From Nostoc sp. FACHB-152 (GTDB lineage Bacteria > Cyanobacteriota > Cyanobacteriia > Cyanobacteriales > Nostocaceae), in NCBI RefSeq assembly GCF_014697475.1, contig NZ_JACJRV010000016.1, forward strand, positions 1 to 64,000: 64,000 nucleotides of DNA, read 5' to 3'. The notes below the pieces were generated by a model that worked only from the letters and a program-made list of their open reading frames with translations, did no database searches and was not told the DNA's origin. Below are positions 1-8,926 of the stretch, piece after piece (the first letter of the stretch is position 1; each line of letters starts with the position of its first letter). Made by a program: the position numbers and the translations under genes.

Positions 1-101
1 GTAAGCTGTTTGGCGTTCTCTATTTTCACTGCTCCTCAAAGTCCTAATCGCAAATTGCCAAACCTCGTATCATACCATAAAACACTTTTGCAAGAGTTCT
101 A

Positions 102-434
102 ACCAAGACACCAGAATATTTAGCCGCAGGTAAGCCTGTAGTTTCTACCAGCATTCGAGATGTGGTGCGTCCTTATGGTGAGTCGAAACTGGTGCGAATT
201 GCAGACACAGTTGCAGATTTTGTTGCAGCCGCCGAACAAGCGATGCAAGAAGACACAGCAACTTCAGGGTGGTTAAGCCGAGTAGATGCCTTTTTAGAAC
301 AAATTTCTTGGGATCGGACTTGGGCTGCAATGATGAAATTGCTAGACTCTGCGATCGCAACTCGTGATCTAGAAGATAAAGCTAATTTAAATGGAGCGAT
401 CGCCGGTAAGCAAGCACCCAATGTCATTACTAGA
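102..434 (+). pseudogene. C-terminal remnant of a glycosyltransferase joined to the mutase
   Basis: Reading the mutase frame backwards gives KTPEYLAAGKPVVSTSIRD, then RPYGE, characteristic of the C-terminal half of GT4-type glycosyltransferases that often accompany UDP-galactopyranose mutase. The similarity stops abruptly near base 102. The frame has a stop at 78-80, and the first 100 bases do not resemble a glycosyltransferase in any frame. The N-terminal catalytic half is therefore missing, while the C-terminal part (to about FLEQISWDRTW) continues without a stop into the mutase. A frameshift further upstream, outside the window, cannot be excluded. Confidence 0.6.
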
Positions 435-1535
435 GAATTTGTCTTTGATTACTTAATTGTCGGTGCTGGTTTTTCTGGTAGCGTCATAGCTGAACGCTTG
501 GCGAGAGAATCTGGCAAGAAAGTACTAGTTGTTGATAAGCGCAACCATATTGGCGGTAATGCCTACGATCATTACGATGAAAATGGTGTTCTTGTTCACA
601 AATACGGGCCGCATATCTTTCACACCAACTCCCGCGAAGTCTTTGAATACCTTTCACGCTTTACAAAGTGGCGGGCTTACGAACATCGCGTGCTGGCTAG
701 TGTCGATGGGCAACTTGTGCCGATCCCCATCAACCTAGATACCATCAATAAACTGTATGGTATGAACCTCAACTCATTTGAGGCAGAAGAATTTTTCAAA
801 TCACTTGCTGAACCCAAAGAATACATCCAAACTTCTGAAGATGTCGTCATCAGCAAAGTTGGTCGAGTACTGTATGAAAAGTTCTTCAAAAATTACACAC
901 GCAAACAATGGGGACTTGACCCTTCAGAACTTGATAAATCAGTAATTGCCCGGATTCCTACCCGCACCAATCGGGACGATCGCTATTTTACTGATACATA
1001 CCAAGCAATGCCCCTGCATGGCTTTACCAAGATGTTTGAGAATATGTTAAATCATCCAAACATCAAGGTAATGCTCAACACCGATTATCGAGAAATTGAA
1101 AAGGCGATACCTTGCCGTGAGATGGTTTATTCAGGGCCAGTTGATGAGTTTTTTGAATATCGTTACGGTAAGCTACCCTATCGTTCCCTAGATTTCAAAC
1201 ACGAGACACATAACACCGAAGTATTTCAGTCTGCGCCAGTTATTAACTATCCCAATGAACACCTTTATACTCGTGTCACCGAGTTTAAATACTTAACTGG
1301 ACAGGAACACTCGAAAACTAGCATTGTTTACGAATTCCCTAAAGCTGAGGGTGATCCTTATTACCCTGTGCCACGCCCAGAAAACCAAGAAGTTTATAAG
1401 AAATATAAGGCACTGGCAGATGCAACACCAGGAATCCACTTTGTAGGCCGGTTAGCAACCTACAAGTATTACAACATGGATCAATGTGTTGCTCAGGCTT
1501 TGGCTACGTATAAACAAATTGCTGTTACTGCTTGA
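162..1535 (+). CDS. glf: UDP-galactopyranose mutase with N-terminal glycosyltransferase tail
   Basis: The enzyme interconverts UDP-galactopyranose and UDP-galactofuranose using reduced FAD; the product feeds galactofuranose-containing surface glycans. The mutase part starts at about residue 93 with DYLIVGAGFSGSVIAERLA, the Rossmann FAD-binding motif. It continues through GPHIFHTN and ends with GRLATYKYYNMDQ, the family's C-terminal signature, so it looks complete (about 364 residues, normal size). The 92 residues in front are a glycosyltransferase tail. No ATG lies in frame right at the mutase start; candidate starts are GTG 162 or 165, ATG 243 and the ATG pair near 330. The real N-terminus is uncertain, and the gene may once have encoded a glycosyltransferase-mutase fusion. 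galE downstream would supply UDP-galactose. Confidence 0.85.
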   Translation: MVRPYGESKLVRIADTVADFVAAAEQAMQEDTATSGWLSRVDAFLEQISWDRTWAAMMKLLDSAIATRDLEDKANLNGAIAGKQAPNVITREFVFDYLIVGAGFSGSVIAERLARESGKKVLVVDKRNHIGGNAYDHYDENGVLVHKYGPHIFHTNSREVFEYLSRFTKWRAYEHRVLASVDGQLVPIPINLDTINKLYGMNLNSFEAEEFFKSLAEPKEYIQTSEDVVISKVGRVLYEKFFKNYTRKQWGLDPSELDKSVIARIPTRTNRDDRYFTDTYQAMPLHGFTKMFENMLNHPNIKVMLNTDYREIEKAIPCREMVYSGPVDEFFEYRYGKLPYRSLDFKHETHNTEVFQSAPVINYPNEHLYTRVTEFKYLTGQEHSKTSIVYEFPKAEGDPYYPVPRPENQEVYKKYKALADATPGIHFVGRLATYKYYNMDQCVAQALATYKQIAVTA

Positions 1536-1559
1536 GTAATTGGTGATTTGTGAAGAGTA

Positions 1560-1592
1560 AGATCCCCGATTTCTTAAAGAAGTCGGGGATCT
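1560..1592 (+). terminator. Hairpin after the mutase gene
   Basis: A 10-bp perfect stem (AGATCCCCGA with TCGGGGATCT) closes on a short AT-rich loop 25 bases after the mutase stop. There is no immediate U-run; AT-rich sequence follows some 15 bases later. A close relative with a U-tract lies at 49002-49039, so this is one of a family of terminator-like hairpins. Confidence 0.55.
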
Positions 1593-1631
1593 GAAGGTCA
1601 CTAAATTTTTTAATTAAATTTGACTTTCTTA

Positions 1632-1666
1632 ATTACGAATTACGCATTACGCATTACGAATTAGGA
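1632..1666. repeat. Heptamer tandem repeat (attacga/attacgc), five units
   Basis: Five consecutive 7-base units (attacga, attacgc, attacgc, attacga, attagga) end six bases before the start codon of the next gene. Short tandemly repeated repetitive sequences of this period are common between genes in Nostocales. Confidence 0.85.
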
Positions 1667-1672
1667 ATAACT

Positions 1673-3865
1673 ATGGCTTTTGTTAATTCAAAATTTCCTC
1701 TGGAAATTTGGGCTGGTGTGGAGTGTACGGTTAATCGTGTCGGTGATGAGTATTTTGATCAGTTAGAACGCAACGGTCATACAGAGCGTTTGGATGATCT
1801 GGAGTTATTTGCCCAACTCGGTATTCAGAAAATCCGCTATCCAGTTTTGTGGGAAAAAGTCGCTCCCGATGGTTTAGAGAATGCAGACTGGTCGTGGACT
1901 GATGAACGCTTGGCAAAACTGCGTGAACTTGGGATTACTCCGATTGTCGGATTAGTACATCACGGAAGTGGGCCGCGTGATACAAGTTTGGTAGATCCCC
2001 AATTTCCTGAAAAATTAGCTGTCTTTGCCCGTGCGGTGGTAGAACGGTATCCTTGGGTGACTTATTACACACCCATCAATGAACCTCTGACAACAGCAAG
2101 ATTTAGCGGGATGTATGGTCATTGGTATCCTCATGGCCAGGATGGTACAACTTTCGCCCGTGCTTTGTTGGGACAGTGCCGCGCGATCGCACTTTCGATG
2201 CAAGCTATCCGCGAAGTCAACCCTAATGCTCAACTAGTCCAAACTGAAGACTTAGCTAAAATTTACAGTACACCAAAGCTCGCTTATCAAGCCCAATTTG
2301 AAAACGAGCGTCGCTGGTTAAGTTTAGACTTCTTGTGTGGTCAAATGAACCCAAATAACAATCATCTTGTTTGGGATTACTTACGCAACCACTGTGGAAT
2401 CAGCGAGGCGGAAATTGCCGCAGTTTTACAAAATCCCTGTCCCCCTAACATCATTGGCATTAACCATTATTTAACAAGCGATCGCTTTTTAGACGAGCAT
2501 TTAGAAAACTATCCAACTTGGACACATGGTGGTAATGGAAAAGAGCCGTATGCAGATGTCGAGGCTGTGCGAGTTTGTGCAGATGGGATAACAGGCCCCT
2601 ACACATTACTTAAAGAAGTATGGGAACGTTACAATTTGCCTGTAGCTGTCACTGAAGTTCACCTGAGTTGTACTCGTGAAGAGCAAATACGCTGGCTGTA
2701 TGAAGTCTGGAGTGCAGCCAAAAAATTACGAGAGGATGGTGTAGATATCCGGGCGATTACTGCATGGTCACTTTTAGGTAGTTATGACTGGAATAGCTTA
2801 TTAACTCGCTGGGTTGGTTACTACGAATCTGGTGTATTTGATTTGCGTTCTGCCAAGCCTAGACCAACTGCGATCGCTAAAATGGTGCGTGATTTAGCCA
2901 CCGGACATCAACCAAATCATCCCCTACTGGAAACACCCGGATGGTGGCATCGGCCAGAACGCTTGGTTTACCCAGTGTTCAGTTGTCTCAATGAAGGAAG
3001 TGGGGAAACAATTACCCCTACACCCACTCGCCCCCTGGCGATTGTCGGAGCTACAGGCACATTAGGAAGAGCTTTTGCGCGGTTGTGCGAACTGCGAGGC
3101 ATTACCTATCGCTTGCTGTCACGTCAAGAAATGGATATTGCCAATGCAGATTCCGTGGATGCAGTGTTGGCTCAATTGCAACCTTGGGCAGTTGTGAATG
3201 CTGCGGGATATGTGCGTGTAGATGATGCAGAGCGTGAACCTCATCTTTGCCTCAAAATCAACACTGAAGGAGCCGAAATTTTAGCTACTGCTTGCGCCAA
3301 ACATAACGCTGCACTGCTAACTTTTTCCTCAGATTTAGTCTTCAACGGTGCTGTGACCAATCCTTACGTTGAAACTGATGCTGTTGCTCCACTCAATGTT
3401 TATGGATGCAGTAAAGTTTTAGCAGAAAAACTGGTATTGCAAGTTAATCCAAGCTCGTTAGTGATTCGCACCAGTGCATTTTTTGGCCCCTGGGATGAAT
3501 ACAACTTCGTAACTATCGCACTACGTGAGCTTAGTGCCGGAAACACCTTTGTTGCGGCTGAAGATGCGATTGTTTCGCCTACCTATGTACCGGATTTAGT
3601 TCATGCAAGCCTCGATTTATTAATTGATGGTGAAAGTGGTTTATGGCATCTAGCCAACAAAAGTGCGATCGCCTGGGCTGATTTAGCACGACTAGCAGCA
3701 AAACAAGCAGGTGTGAGTGTTAAAAGTTTGGTGGCTTTGCCTACCGAAGAAATAGGTTTAGTTGCTCCTCGTCCAACTTACAGTGTTCTTGGTAGCGATA
3801 GAGGTGAAATCATGCCTTGTCTTGAAAGTGCTATATCCCGTTATTTCGAGGAAAGGGGAAATTAA
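1673..3865 (+). CDS. Fusion of GH1-type glycosidase domain and RmlD-type sugar-nucleotide reductase
   Basis: Residues 1-430 resemble glycoside hydrolase family 1. Glu137 in PINEP is the expected acid/base and Glu328 in VTEVH sits at the nucleophile position, although the usual TENG is replaced by TEVH. From about residue 455 a short-chain dehydrogenase of the RmlD (dTDP-4-dehydrorhamnose reductase) type begins with IVGATGTLG, followed by NAAGYVRVDDAE and the catalytic Tyr577-x3-Lys581 (YGCSK). RmlD proteins are normally about 300 residues and separate. Both active sites look intact. The gene lies between the mutase and galE, which suggests a surface sugar or deoxysugar role, but substrate and reaction are unknown. 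The start is an ATG next to the heptamer repeat; no strong ribosome site is visible. Confidence 0.85.
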   Translation: MAFVNSKFPLEIWAGVECTVNRVGDEYFDQLERNGHTERLDDLELFAQLGIQKIRYPVLWEKVAPDGLENADWSWTDERLAKLRELGITPIVGLVHHGSGPRDTSLVDPQFPEKLAVFARAVVERYPWVTYYTPINEPLTTARFSGMYGHWYPHGQDGTTFARALLGQCRAIALSMQAIREVNPNAQLVQTEDLAKIYSTPKLAYQAQFENERRWLSLDFLCGQMNPNNNHLVWDYLRNHCGISEAEIAAVLQNPCPPNIIGINHYLTSDRFLDEHLENYPTWTHGGNGKEPYADVEAVRVCADGITGPYTLLKEVWERYNLPVAVTEVHLSCTREEQIRWLYEVWSAAKKLREDGVDIRAITAWSLLGSYDWNSLLTRWVGYYESGVFDLRSAKPRPTAIAKMVRDLATGHQPNHPLLETPGWWHRPERLVYPVFSCLNEGSGETITPTPTRPLAIVGATGTLGRAFARLCELRGITYRLLSRQEMDIANADSVDAVLAQLQPWAVVNAAGYVRVDDAEREPHLCLKINTEGAEILATACAKHNAALLTFSSDLVFNGAVTNPYVETDAVAPLNVYGCSKVLAEKLVLQVNPSSLVIRTSAFFGPWDEYNFVTIALRELSAGNTFVAAEDAIVSPTYVPDLVHASLDLLIDGESGLWHLANKSAIAWADLARLAAKQAGVSVKSLVALPTEEIGLVAPRPTYSVLGSDRGEIMPCLESAISRYFEERGN

Positions 3866-3935
3866 TAATTTCTTTTGTTGGCATTTGTCTTCAAGGTTGT
3901 TTGAAAAGTGTTTCGCTGTGACTTTAGGCACTTTT

Positions 3936-4012
3936 AAATCTCCCTAACCCCCTTGAATAAGGGAACACTGAATCAGATCCTCCTTTTTAAAAGGGGATTT
4001 AGAGGGATCTAG
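3936..4012. repeat. Dispersed intergenic repeat with internal hairpin
   Basis: The stretch holds CTCCCTAACCCCCTTGAATA followed by an inverted pair (AGATCCTCC ... GAGGGATCT) around an A/T-rich loop. This text is typical of non-coding dispersed repeats in filamentous cyanobacteria. It may also act as a terminator between the convergent genes on either side. Confidence 0.5.
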
Positions 4013-4122
4013 AACCTTTAATACAGACAAGAGGACTTTTCAAACACCCTCTGATATCGTGTCCTGTTAAAGACTTATCATTAAGGCCGCAGGGGAAAGG
4101 GTTTGTTCTTCAATTAATACAA

Positions 4123-4527
4123 TTAGGGCCGATTAACGCCACAAACTGACATGATTCCGGGTATAGTTGTTGTCCAGTTACCGTTCCAAACTCCATTGGC
4201 TGCTGCTGCTGCTACAGGACATTTAAGTTGTGCATCATCGTTGTTCCAGATCGGGCCAGCGTTTACATCTCCGGGTAAAGCAATCGTAGGTAGAAAAGTT
4301 AAGTTCGTACCACAAACTGACATTTGTCCGAATACAGTCGTTACCCACTGCCCATTCCATTGAGCATTATAAACTTGAGCAGCTACAGGGCATTTAATTT
4401 GTGCATCATCATTGTTCCAGATTGGGCCAGCTTTAACATCGAGGGCAGAAGCCTGACTAGAAAAACCAAAAACAGCAGAACTGCCAATAATAACTGCACC
4501 GAGAGATAGCAAAAATTTATTTTTCAT
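4123..4527 (-). CDS. Secreted MVL-type mannan-binding lectin, two tandem domains
   Basis: The 134-residue protein has a signal peptide (MKNKFLLSLGAVIIGSSAVF..ASA) and two near-identical repeats, each with AGPIWNNDDAQ-x-KCPVAA and a WNG-x-W-TT...MSVCG segment. The Microcystis viridis lectin MVL, known for binding high-mannose oligosaccharides, has the same plan (AGPLWSN, TGQWTT, MSV, twice). Two cysteines per repeat, absent from MVL as I recall it, could form disulfides outside the cytoplasm. The start is set at 4527 rather than further upstream because AAGGA lies seven bases before this ATG and the signal peptide begins there. It is a single gene, convergent with the GH1/RmlD gene. Family assignment is by motif recognition. 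Confidence 0.8.
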   Translation of the reverse strand: MKNKFLLSLGAVIIGSSAVFGFSSQASALDVKAGPIWNNDDAQIKCPVAAQVYNAQWNGQWVTTVFGQMSVCGTNLTFLPTIALPGDVNAGPIWNNDDAQLKCPVAAAAANGVWNGNWTTTIPGIMSVCGVNRP

Positions 4528-5385
4528 GGATTCCTTATGGTTATTAGTTGAATTGGACTTGATTCGCATACACCAGACAGTATTCAGCTGTTCCATATTT
4601 AACTTACATTTCTGATGCAAAGTACATATGGTTTAGCTTACTAGGAACCAATCAGGACGCTACCCCAATTTGCTTTTTCAACAAATATTACAGTTAGAGA
4701 AAATGCTGACACTAAGCTTGGACTTTAGAAAAATTTGTCTTCAGAGGCAAACTTTTAGGAATTAAGCATTGATCCAAGTTTAGTTTTGTGTAATGCCTAC
4801 ATTAATTGCTAAACAGAAGTCAAGCGGGGTAGCTTTGATTTAATATTTTTTATAGGCATACACAAAATCAAATTATGGCTTTTGTTGGTTTTTTGTGTGC
4901 AATCTTATTTCAATTGATTTCTCCTTGAGATATATCCTATATCTCAAATAATGTAATAGTCACGCTATATTTATAAGTAGCGTATATACAGAATTAGAGG
5001 TGCAGCACAAGCTAAAAAAATGTTTTAAAGCTGCTAAATACTCAACGGCGTTACATTTTTCTTTTACGCAAGATTGGTGATTTCGTAATATCTCTTTACA
5101 ATAAGTCTTGATTTGATATTGTTGATCCGCAAGTTGGTTAAACCGTACAAGCTCCTTAGCGATAGTACTAGAACAGCAATTAAGTAATCTTGAAAAAACC
5201 TCTCCCCCTACCCCTCTCCTACTTAGAAATCTGCCTTGTCCCTAAATTTAACAGAGCCAGGTTTTGACTTTACTGTTGTAAGAAAATTCCGCGACCGATT
5301 AATAAAAGGTGACGTTAAGTTGGAAATATTAGATAAGATACTGTCGAAATTTCAGAAACTCAAACTACTTTCCTAGGGCAGCATT
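4528..5385. other. 858-bp intergenic region upstream of the lectin and galE
   Basis: No credible gene was found on either strand. It serves as the divergent promoter region of the lectin and galE. It contains a perfect palindrome (listed separately) and, around 5194-5245, a CT-rich stretch (cctctccccctacccc) of the dispersed-repeat type. Confidence 0.6.
4925..4947. promoter_or_regulatory. Perfect palindrome, possible operator
   Basis: TTGAGATATA and TATATCTCAA form 10-base perfect arms around TCC. It lies about 400 bases upstream of the lectin start and 440 upstream of galE. It has no U-tract and little GC, so it fits a protein-binding site better than a terminator. No regulator is known for it. 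Confidence 0.35.
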
Positions 5386-6372
5386 ATGTCAACTATTTTA
5401 GTCACAGGTGGAGCCGGGTATATTGGCTCCCATGCAGTATTAGCTCTGAAAAATGCAGGCTATGAAGTCATTGTTCTAGATAATTTATCTAATGGGCATC
5501 GAGAAATTGTTGAAGAGGTTTTGCAGGTAAAGTTGATTGTAGGCGACATGAGCGAACGCGCCCTACTTGACAATATCTTTACCAGCCATAATATAGCCGC
5601 AGTTATGCATTTCGCCGCTTATATTGCTGTGGGCGAATCTGTTACCGACCCAGCCAAATATTACCAAAATAATGTTGCAGGTACACTCACTCTTTTAGAG
5701 GCAATGGTAGCTGCTTCTATTAATAAATTTATCTTTTCTTCTACTTGCGCTCTTTATGGTGTACCTCAGTTTGTGCCAATTACCGAAGTCCATCCACAAG
5801 ACCCGATTAGCCCCTATGCTACTAGCAAATGGATGGTAGAGCGAATCTTATCTGATTTTGATGTCGCCTACAATTTCAAGTCTGTACGTTTTCGCTATTT
5901 TAATGCCGCCGGGGCTGATCCAAATGGCTTGCTGGGTGAAGACCATATCCCCGAAACTCACCTAATACCATTAGTTTTACTAGCAGCTTTGGGTAAGCGC
6001 GAATCTATTTTAATTTTCGGCACTGATTACCCAACCCCAGATGGTACTTGCATCCGAGATTATATTCATGTAAACGACTTAGCCGCAGCCCATGTTTTAG
6101 GTTTGAAATATTTGCTAGAAGGAGTGGAAAGCGAGGTATTTAATTTAGGAAATGGTAGTGGTTTTTCAGTCAGAGAAGTGATTGAAACTGCAAATCAAGT
6201 TACAGATAAAGAAATCAAAATTGAGGAACGCGATCGCCGTCCAGGTGACCCACCTATTTTAGTAGGCAGTAGTGATAAAGCCCGGAAAATTTTAGGCTGG
6301 CAACCCCAATACCCAAACTTGAATGAAATTATTAGCCATGCTTGGCAATGGCATCAGAGGCGGCATCAGTAA
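5386..6372 (+). CDS. galE: UDP-glucose 4-epimerase
   Basis: Interconverts UDP-glucose and UDP-galactose with bound NAD. The 328-residue protein opens with VTGGAGYIGSH, the glycine-rich NAD site. It has SSTCALYG (catalytic Ser/Thr), YATSKWMVE (catalytic Tyr-x3-Lys) and FRYFNAAGADP, followed by RDYIHVNDLAAAH, all diagnostic of GalE. Length is normal. It stands alone with a terminator behind it and supplies the substrate of the UDP-galactopyranose mutase encoded 4 kb upstream. Confidence 0.93.
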   Translation: MSTILVTGGAGYIGSHAVLALKNAGYEVIVLDNLSNGHREIVEEVLQVKLIVGDMSERALLDNIFTSHNIAAVMHFAAYIAVGESVTDPAKYYQNNVAGTLTLLEAMVAASINKFIFSSTCALYGVPQFVPITEVHPQDPISPYATSKWMVERILSDFDVAYNFKSVRFRYFNAAGADPNGLLGEDHIPETHLIPLVLLAALGKRESILIFGTDYPTPDGTCIRDYIHVNDLAAAHVLGLKYLLEGVESEVFNLGNGSGFSVREVIETANQVTDKEIKIEERDRRPGDPPILVGSSDKARKILGWQPQYPNLNEIISHAWQWHQRRHQ

Positions 6373-6399
6373 CGATTTTGAAAAATTTAATAGGTTTAG

Positions 6400-6435
6400 C
6401 TCCCCGACTACTTTAAAAAGTTGGGGATATTTTTA
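6400..6435 (+). terminator. Rho-independent terminator after galE
   Basis: TCCCCGACT pairs with AGTTGGGGA (one G-U pair) across an A/T loop, followed by TATTTTTATT. It lies 28 bases after the galE stop. Confidence 0.8.
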
Positions 6436-6962
6436 TTCATAAATAATTTATTAGTTTATATGAGTCTAGTTTATTTTTCAAAAGTTAATGCGATCGCTAA
6501 GTCGGCAAAAAAACACAACTCCGTTACAAAATGTTAATCAATCTCAAACTCTCTTTTCTCCGTTTTTGGTTCTACTCTGAATTCAAAAATCAAGTTACTA
6601 ACAGGTTAATAGATTTATGCTATATGTTATATTTGTTATATCTTAAAATAATATTTTCAGGAAATTTACGGTAACAAATAATCAGCTTTATAAGATACTT
6701 TGATGACAATCAATTAAAGAGACAATAACTATGCAGTATGAAAGATATAAGAATCCGGTTTGATTACTGAACATACCGATGTAGTCAGGCAATAGTCAAC
6801 AGCAACTAAGGGAGCTAAGAATGTACAGATTTTTTTTAAATCAAAATATGAGTCTTATATATATATATGGAATTAGTGAGGATGCATAAACAAACTAGGT
6901 AAAAAACCCCTCCTTACTCTTGATATGTTAGTAAATATTTTTACATTAAATAGGTTTTTAGT
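6436..6962. other. Intergenic region before the ethylene-receptor-like kinase
   Basis: About 530 AT-rich bases without a credible gene. It holds one HIP1 site (6490-6497), a TA dinucleotide run near 6857, and around 6750-6800 a dispersed repeat (GAATCCGGTTTGATTACTGA) with a second copy at 61294. Confidence 0.6.
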
Positions 6963-8914
6963 ATGGCGTTTTTAGATAATTTTTTTTTACTAACCAGTTC
7001 ATTCCTCACGGACATTGTTATCTCTGGAAGCCTGGATTAGTCTGGTTACACGTCATATCAGATTCGCTCATTGCTTTAGCCTATTATTCCATCCCAGTAA
7101 TGCTAGTTTATTTTGTCCGCCGACGAAAAGATATACCTTTCGGCTGGATATTTTTAATGTTTAGTACATTTATTGTTGCTTGCGGCACAACCCATGTGAT
7201 GGATGTTTTAACGTTATGGCATCCTACCTATTGGTTATCAGGATTTATTAAAGCAATTACGGCTTTTGTCTCAGTAACTACTGCTATTAAGCTCTTTCCT
7301 TTGATACCTCTAGCACTTGCTTTACCAAGTCCTACACAATTAGAAGCAGCAAATTCCCAACTTGCAGCAGAGATTGCTGAACGCAAACGTACTGAAGAAG
7401 TACTAAGAGAGAGCGAAGAACGTTGGCAGTTAGCATTACGCGGTAATAATGATGGGATTTGGGATTGGAACGTCAAAACCAATGAAATTTTCTTCTCGGC
7501 TCGTTGCAAGAAAATGCTCGGTTATGAAGACGATGAGATTGTCAATCAACTTAAAGAAATATGGATACGAATTCATCCAGATGATGTTGATTTTGTAAAT
7601 AATACAATTCAAAATCATTTTGCTCAAATTACGCCGTTTTATGCTGCGGAATTTCGTGTTCTTTGTCAAGACGGAACATACAAATGGATTTTAGATCGAG
7701 GTCAAGCACTGTGGGATCAAAATGGTCAAGTAGTTAGAATGGTAGGGTCGCATACAGATATTACTGAGCGCAAGCAAGCAGAAGCTACTGTTAGCAAATT
7801 ACTTGCACAACTAGAGATAAAGGTCGAGGAACGAACAGCAGAGTTAAAAAGAATTAACACATCTCTACAAGCAGAAATATTAAAGCGTGAAGAGATAGAA
7901 AAGGCATTACGTGAAAGTGAAGAGCGATTCCGTACTGCATTCCATCAAGCCGCCGTTGGTATTGCCCATGTCGGATTAGATGGTAGATGGTTATTAGTAA
8001 ACCAAAGACTTTGCGATATTGTTGGTTACACACCACAGGAATTAGAGTTACGTACTTTTCAAGAGATTACTCATCCAGAAGATTTAGAGGCGGCTCTGAA
8101 ATATGTGAATGAAATGCTTATAGGTATTATTCAAACCTATACAATGGAAAAACGCTATATCCGCAAAGATAGTTCTATCATTTGGGTGAATATCACGGTG
8201 TCTTTAACGCACACATCTGCGGGGGAACCAAAGTATTTTATTTATGTTGTTGAAGATATTAGCGATCGCAAACATTCCCAAAATCAAATTCAAGCATCAA
8301 TTGTAGAAAAAGAAGTTTTACTTAAGGAAATTTACCATAGAGTTAAAAATAATTTGCAAGTAATTTCTAGTTTGCTTAACTTGCAATCTGAATATATTAA
8401 AGACAAACAAGACCTAGAAATATTCCAAAAAAGTCAGCAACGTATTGCTTCAATGGCTTTAATTCATGAAAAAATGTATCAATCTCCAGATTTAGCTCGG
8501 ATTGATTTCGGGGAATACATTCAAGATTTGGTTGCAACTTTATTTAGTTCTTACGAAGTTCAAGAAGGTTCAATTTCTTTAAACTTAAATCTTGATAATC
8601 ATGTTCTGCTCGGCTTAGATTTAGCAATTCCCTGTGGTTTAATTGTTCATGAATTAGTTTCTAATTCTTTGAAATATGCTTTTCCTCTAGGTGGCAAATG
8701 TGAGATTGATATTGATATTCGACAAAACAGTCAGCAGCAATCCATTATCACTGTCAGTGATAATGGAATAGGCTTACCACCTAATTTTGACTTTAAAAAT
8801 ACAGCCTCGTTAGGTTGGCAGTTAGTTGATGCTTTAATTTACCAAATATCAGGCGATATTAATATTGTAAGTAACAATGGTGTAAAGTTTCAAATAATAT
8901 TTCCTTTAATTTAA
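6963..8914 (+). CDS. Ethylene-receptor-like sensor histidine kinase, apparent frameshift in a T9 run
   Basis: The open frame from ATG 7100 begins inside a membrane domain. In the same frame the sequence upstream reads IPHGHCYLWKPGLVWLHVIS, then DSLIALAYYSIP, until a stop at 6977. With one extra T in the T9 run (6980-6988), ATG 6963 joins this frame (MAFLDNFFFTNQFIPHGHC). Numbered so, Asp34, Tyr41, Ile44, Pro45, Cys74 and His78 keep the spacing of ETR1 Asp25, Tyr32, Ile35, Pro36, Cys65 and His69, which bind copper and ethylene. From the 7100 start follow PAS/PAC at about 105-225, a coiled coil, a second PAS at about 275-390, HisKA_2 with His413 in EIYHRVKNNLQ, and an ATPase domain (Asn522, DNGIGLP). 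No ATG, GTG or TTG in this frame would retain helix 1. Downstream kinase is 12 bases away. Confidence 0.85.
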
Positions 8915-8926
8915 AAATACATATAC

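Noticed and set aside
7100-8914. Kinase gene starting at ATG 7100 as the complete protein
   Set aside because: The upstream in-frame sequence encodes the conserved first membrane helix with the ethylene-binding Asp and Tyr. A 7100 start would cut the domain in half.
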